Positions 23,152-23,984 of a stretch of DNA of 23,984 nucleotides are shown here, in pieces (position 1 is the stretch's first letter; each line of letters begins with the position of its first letter). The DNA lies in NCBI GenBank assembly GCA_038216465.1, contig JBBQQC010000034.1:1-23984 (forward strand), written 5' to 3'. Source of the stretch: JACCZX01 sp038216465 (GTDB lineage Bacteria > Pseudomonadota > Gammaproteobacteria > Burkholderiales > Burkholderiaceae_F). The notes beneath the pieces were generated by a model. It worked only from the letters and a program-made list of their open reading frames with translations, searched no databases and was not told the origin of the DNA. The translations under genes and the position numbers were made by a program.

Positions 23152-23852
23152 GTGCTCGAATCGTGGTGCTCGACACTGAGACAACCGGTCTCGAAGTTCG
23201 CGATGGCCACCGCATCATTGAAATCGGCGCCATCGAAATCGTCGGCCGGCGCATTACGGAGCGCCGGTTTCATCAGTACGTCAACCCAGAACGCGAATGC
23301 GACGATGGTGCGCTCGCAGTGCACGGAATCAACCGTCAGTTTCTCGACGACAAGCCGAAGTTCGCCGACATCGTCGACGACCTGATCGAGTTCGTAAAGA
23401 GTGCCGAGGTTGTCATTCACAATGCTGCCTTCGACGTCGAGTTTCTCGACGCCGAGCTGGTGCGCATCGGACGTAACCGGTTCCCCGACTACTGCATGAA
23501 GGTAATCTGCTCGCTGCAGCATGCGCGCGAGCAGCATCCGGGCAAGCGCAACTCGCTCGACGCCCTGTGCGAGCGTTACGCGGTATCGAACGCGCACCGC
23601 ACGTTGCATGGCGCACTGCTCGATGCCGGCTTACTGGCAGACGTGTTTCTCGCGATGACGCGCGGCCAGGACAGCCTGGTGATCGACGTTCTTGACGACG
23701 ACGCGCTGAGCGCGAACTTCGGCCCGATTGATATCGCTCGATTGGTAGCGGTTGCAGTTGACGCCGAGGAACTCGCGGCGCATGAGGCGCTGCTCGACAC
23801 GATCGCGCGGGAAGCGAAGACCACCCCGGTCTGGCGTCTGGCGCTGGCCTGA
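23148..23852 (+). CDS. dnaQ: DNA polymerase III epsilon subunit (3'-5' proofreading exonuclease)
   Basis: DnaQ proofreads for the replicative polymerase. The 234-residue protein has the DEDDh exonuclease motifs: D9 and E11 in VLDTETTG (Exo I), D96 in IHNAAFDVEF (Exo II), and H154 and D159 in LHGALLDA (Exo III). A QxSLxI segment (Q174-I179) matches the clamp-binding motif that follows the nuclease domain in E. coli epsilon. A C-terminal segment for polymerase binding follows, ending WRLALA. GTG at 23148 was chosen: it overlaps the pump stop as GTGA, has GGAGAG about nine bases upstream, and gives the normal N-terminus. A GTG at 23094 would add 18 residues inside the pump gene and is less likely. 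Confidence 0.96.
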   Translation: MSARIVVLDTETTGLEVRDGHRIIEIGAIEIVGRRITERRFHQYVNPERECDDGALAVHGINRQFLDDKPKFADIVDDLIEFVKSAEVVIHNAAFDVEFLDAELVRIGRNRFPDYCMKVICSLQHAREQHPGKRNSLDALCERYAVSNAHRTLHGALLDAGLLADVFLAMTRGQDSLVIDVLDDDALSANFGPIDIARLVAVAVDAEELAAHEALLDTIAREAKTTPVWRLALA

Positions 23853-23860
23853 AGCGGTTC

Positions 23861-23887
23861 GCACGCAATTGGTGGCAACGTGCGTGC
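23861..23887 (+). terminator. Weak hairpin after dnaQ
   Basis: Arms GCACGCA (23861-23867) and TGCGTGC (23881-23887) form a 7-base stem, with a smaller TTG/CAA pairing inside the loop. The following bases (AATAATTTG) are AT-rich but not a clean T tract. It could end the dnaQ transcript, but it also overlaps the tRNA promoter region. Confidence 0.35.
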
Positions 23888-23893
23888 AATAAT
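23888..23893 (+). promoter_or_regulatory. -10 element for tRNA-Val
   Basis: AATAAT differs from TATAAT at the first base and lies 16 bases before the tRNA 5' end, a normal distance for a tRNA promoter. No good -35 hexamer was found at standard spacing. Confidence 0.4.
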
Positions 23894-23909
23894 TTGCGGC
23901 CACAGCGCG

Positions 23910-23984
23910 GGGTGGTTAGCTCAGCGGTAGAGCACTGCCTTCACACGGCAGGGGTCACAGGTTCGAACCCTGTACCACCCACCA
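23910..23984 (+). tRNA. tRNA-Val (anticodon CAC)
   Basis: The 75-base gene includes an encoded CCA end. The acceptor stem pairs GGGTGGT (23910-23916) with ACCACCC (23974-23980), and the discriminator is A. The D-arm has AGCTCAGCGGTAGAGC. The anticodon stem CTGCC/GGCAG flanks the loop TTCACAC, giving anticodon CAC (valine, codon GUG). The T-arm carries GGTTCGAACC. It ends at the window edge. Its position after dnaQ parallels E. coli dnaQ-aspV, with a different tRNA. Confidence 0.97.

Overview
This window looks like chromosome of a high-GC betaproteobacterium, probably of the Burkholderiales/Nitrosomonadales sphere. The main evidence is gene order. The run mltD, gloB, yafS-type methyltransferase, rnhA, dnaQ, tRNA matches the E. 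coli order mltD-gloB-yafS-rnhA-dnaQ-aspV, but the tRNA here is tRNA-Val(CAC), as I recall for many betaproteobacteria. Start codons are often GTG or TTG, genes are tightly packed, and several proteins carry twin-arginine-like signals. No phage, IS element, CRISPR array or rRNA was seen.

Layout. (1) Positions 1-614 are gene-poor. They hold the first 18 codons of a leftward gene, a near-perfect LexA/SOS operator, and the decayed N-terminus of a GNAT acetyltransferase. (2) Positions 615-4878 carry a leftward three-gene operon of the AttEFGH type: ABC ATPase, large FtsX-type permease, and an AttH/CrtC-like secreted lipocalin-fold protein. (3) Positions 4949-7188 carry threonine ammonia-lyase and EgtD, rightward and closely spaced. 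(4) egtB (7169-8356) runs leftward and its 3' end overlaps egtD, so the core ergothioneine pathway is present as a convergent pair. (5) An AsmA/YhjG-like protein (8436-10550) meets a leftward run of selD, a TlpA-like thioredoxin and a secreted transglutaminase-like protein (10553-13249). (6) A small secreted protein (13271-13678) is divergent from selD. (7) Positions 13686-17368 carry the leftward run gloB, mltD, fabI and a glycine-rich conserved hypothetical. (8) Positions 17386-23984 run rightward: yafS-type methyltransferase, rnhA, an RND efflux adaptor and pump, dnaQ and tRNA-Val.

How the genes work together. EgtD trimethylates histidine and EgtB adds sulfur on the way to ergothioneine. 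No egtA, egtC or egtE is present, which fits an EgtB that uses cysteine directly. SelD makes selenophosphate and lies 4 kb away, so a selenium link (selenoneine) is conceivable, but the required SenB glycosyltransferase is not in the window. The most unusual local structure is the rnhA-dnaQ interval. An RND efflux adaptor/pump pair sits inside this otherwise conserved neighbourhood, and dnaQ overlaps the pump stop codon by GTGA. RNase HI carries a 48-residue N-terminal extension, part of which is encoded by a GC-rich repeat-like hairpin. I found no clear wholly novel system. The best leads are the orphan SOS operator, the RND insertion coupled to dnaQ, the repeat-derived RnhA leader, and the egt/selD neighbourhood.
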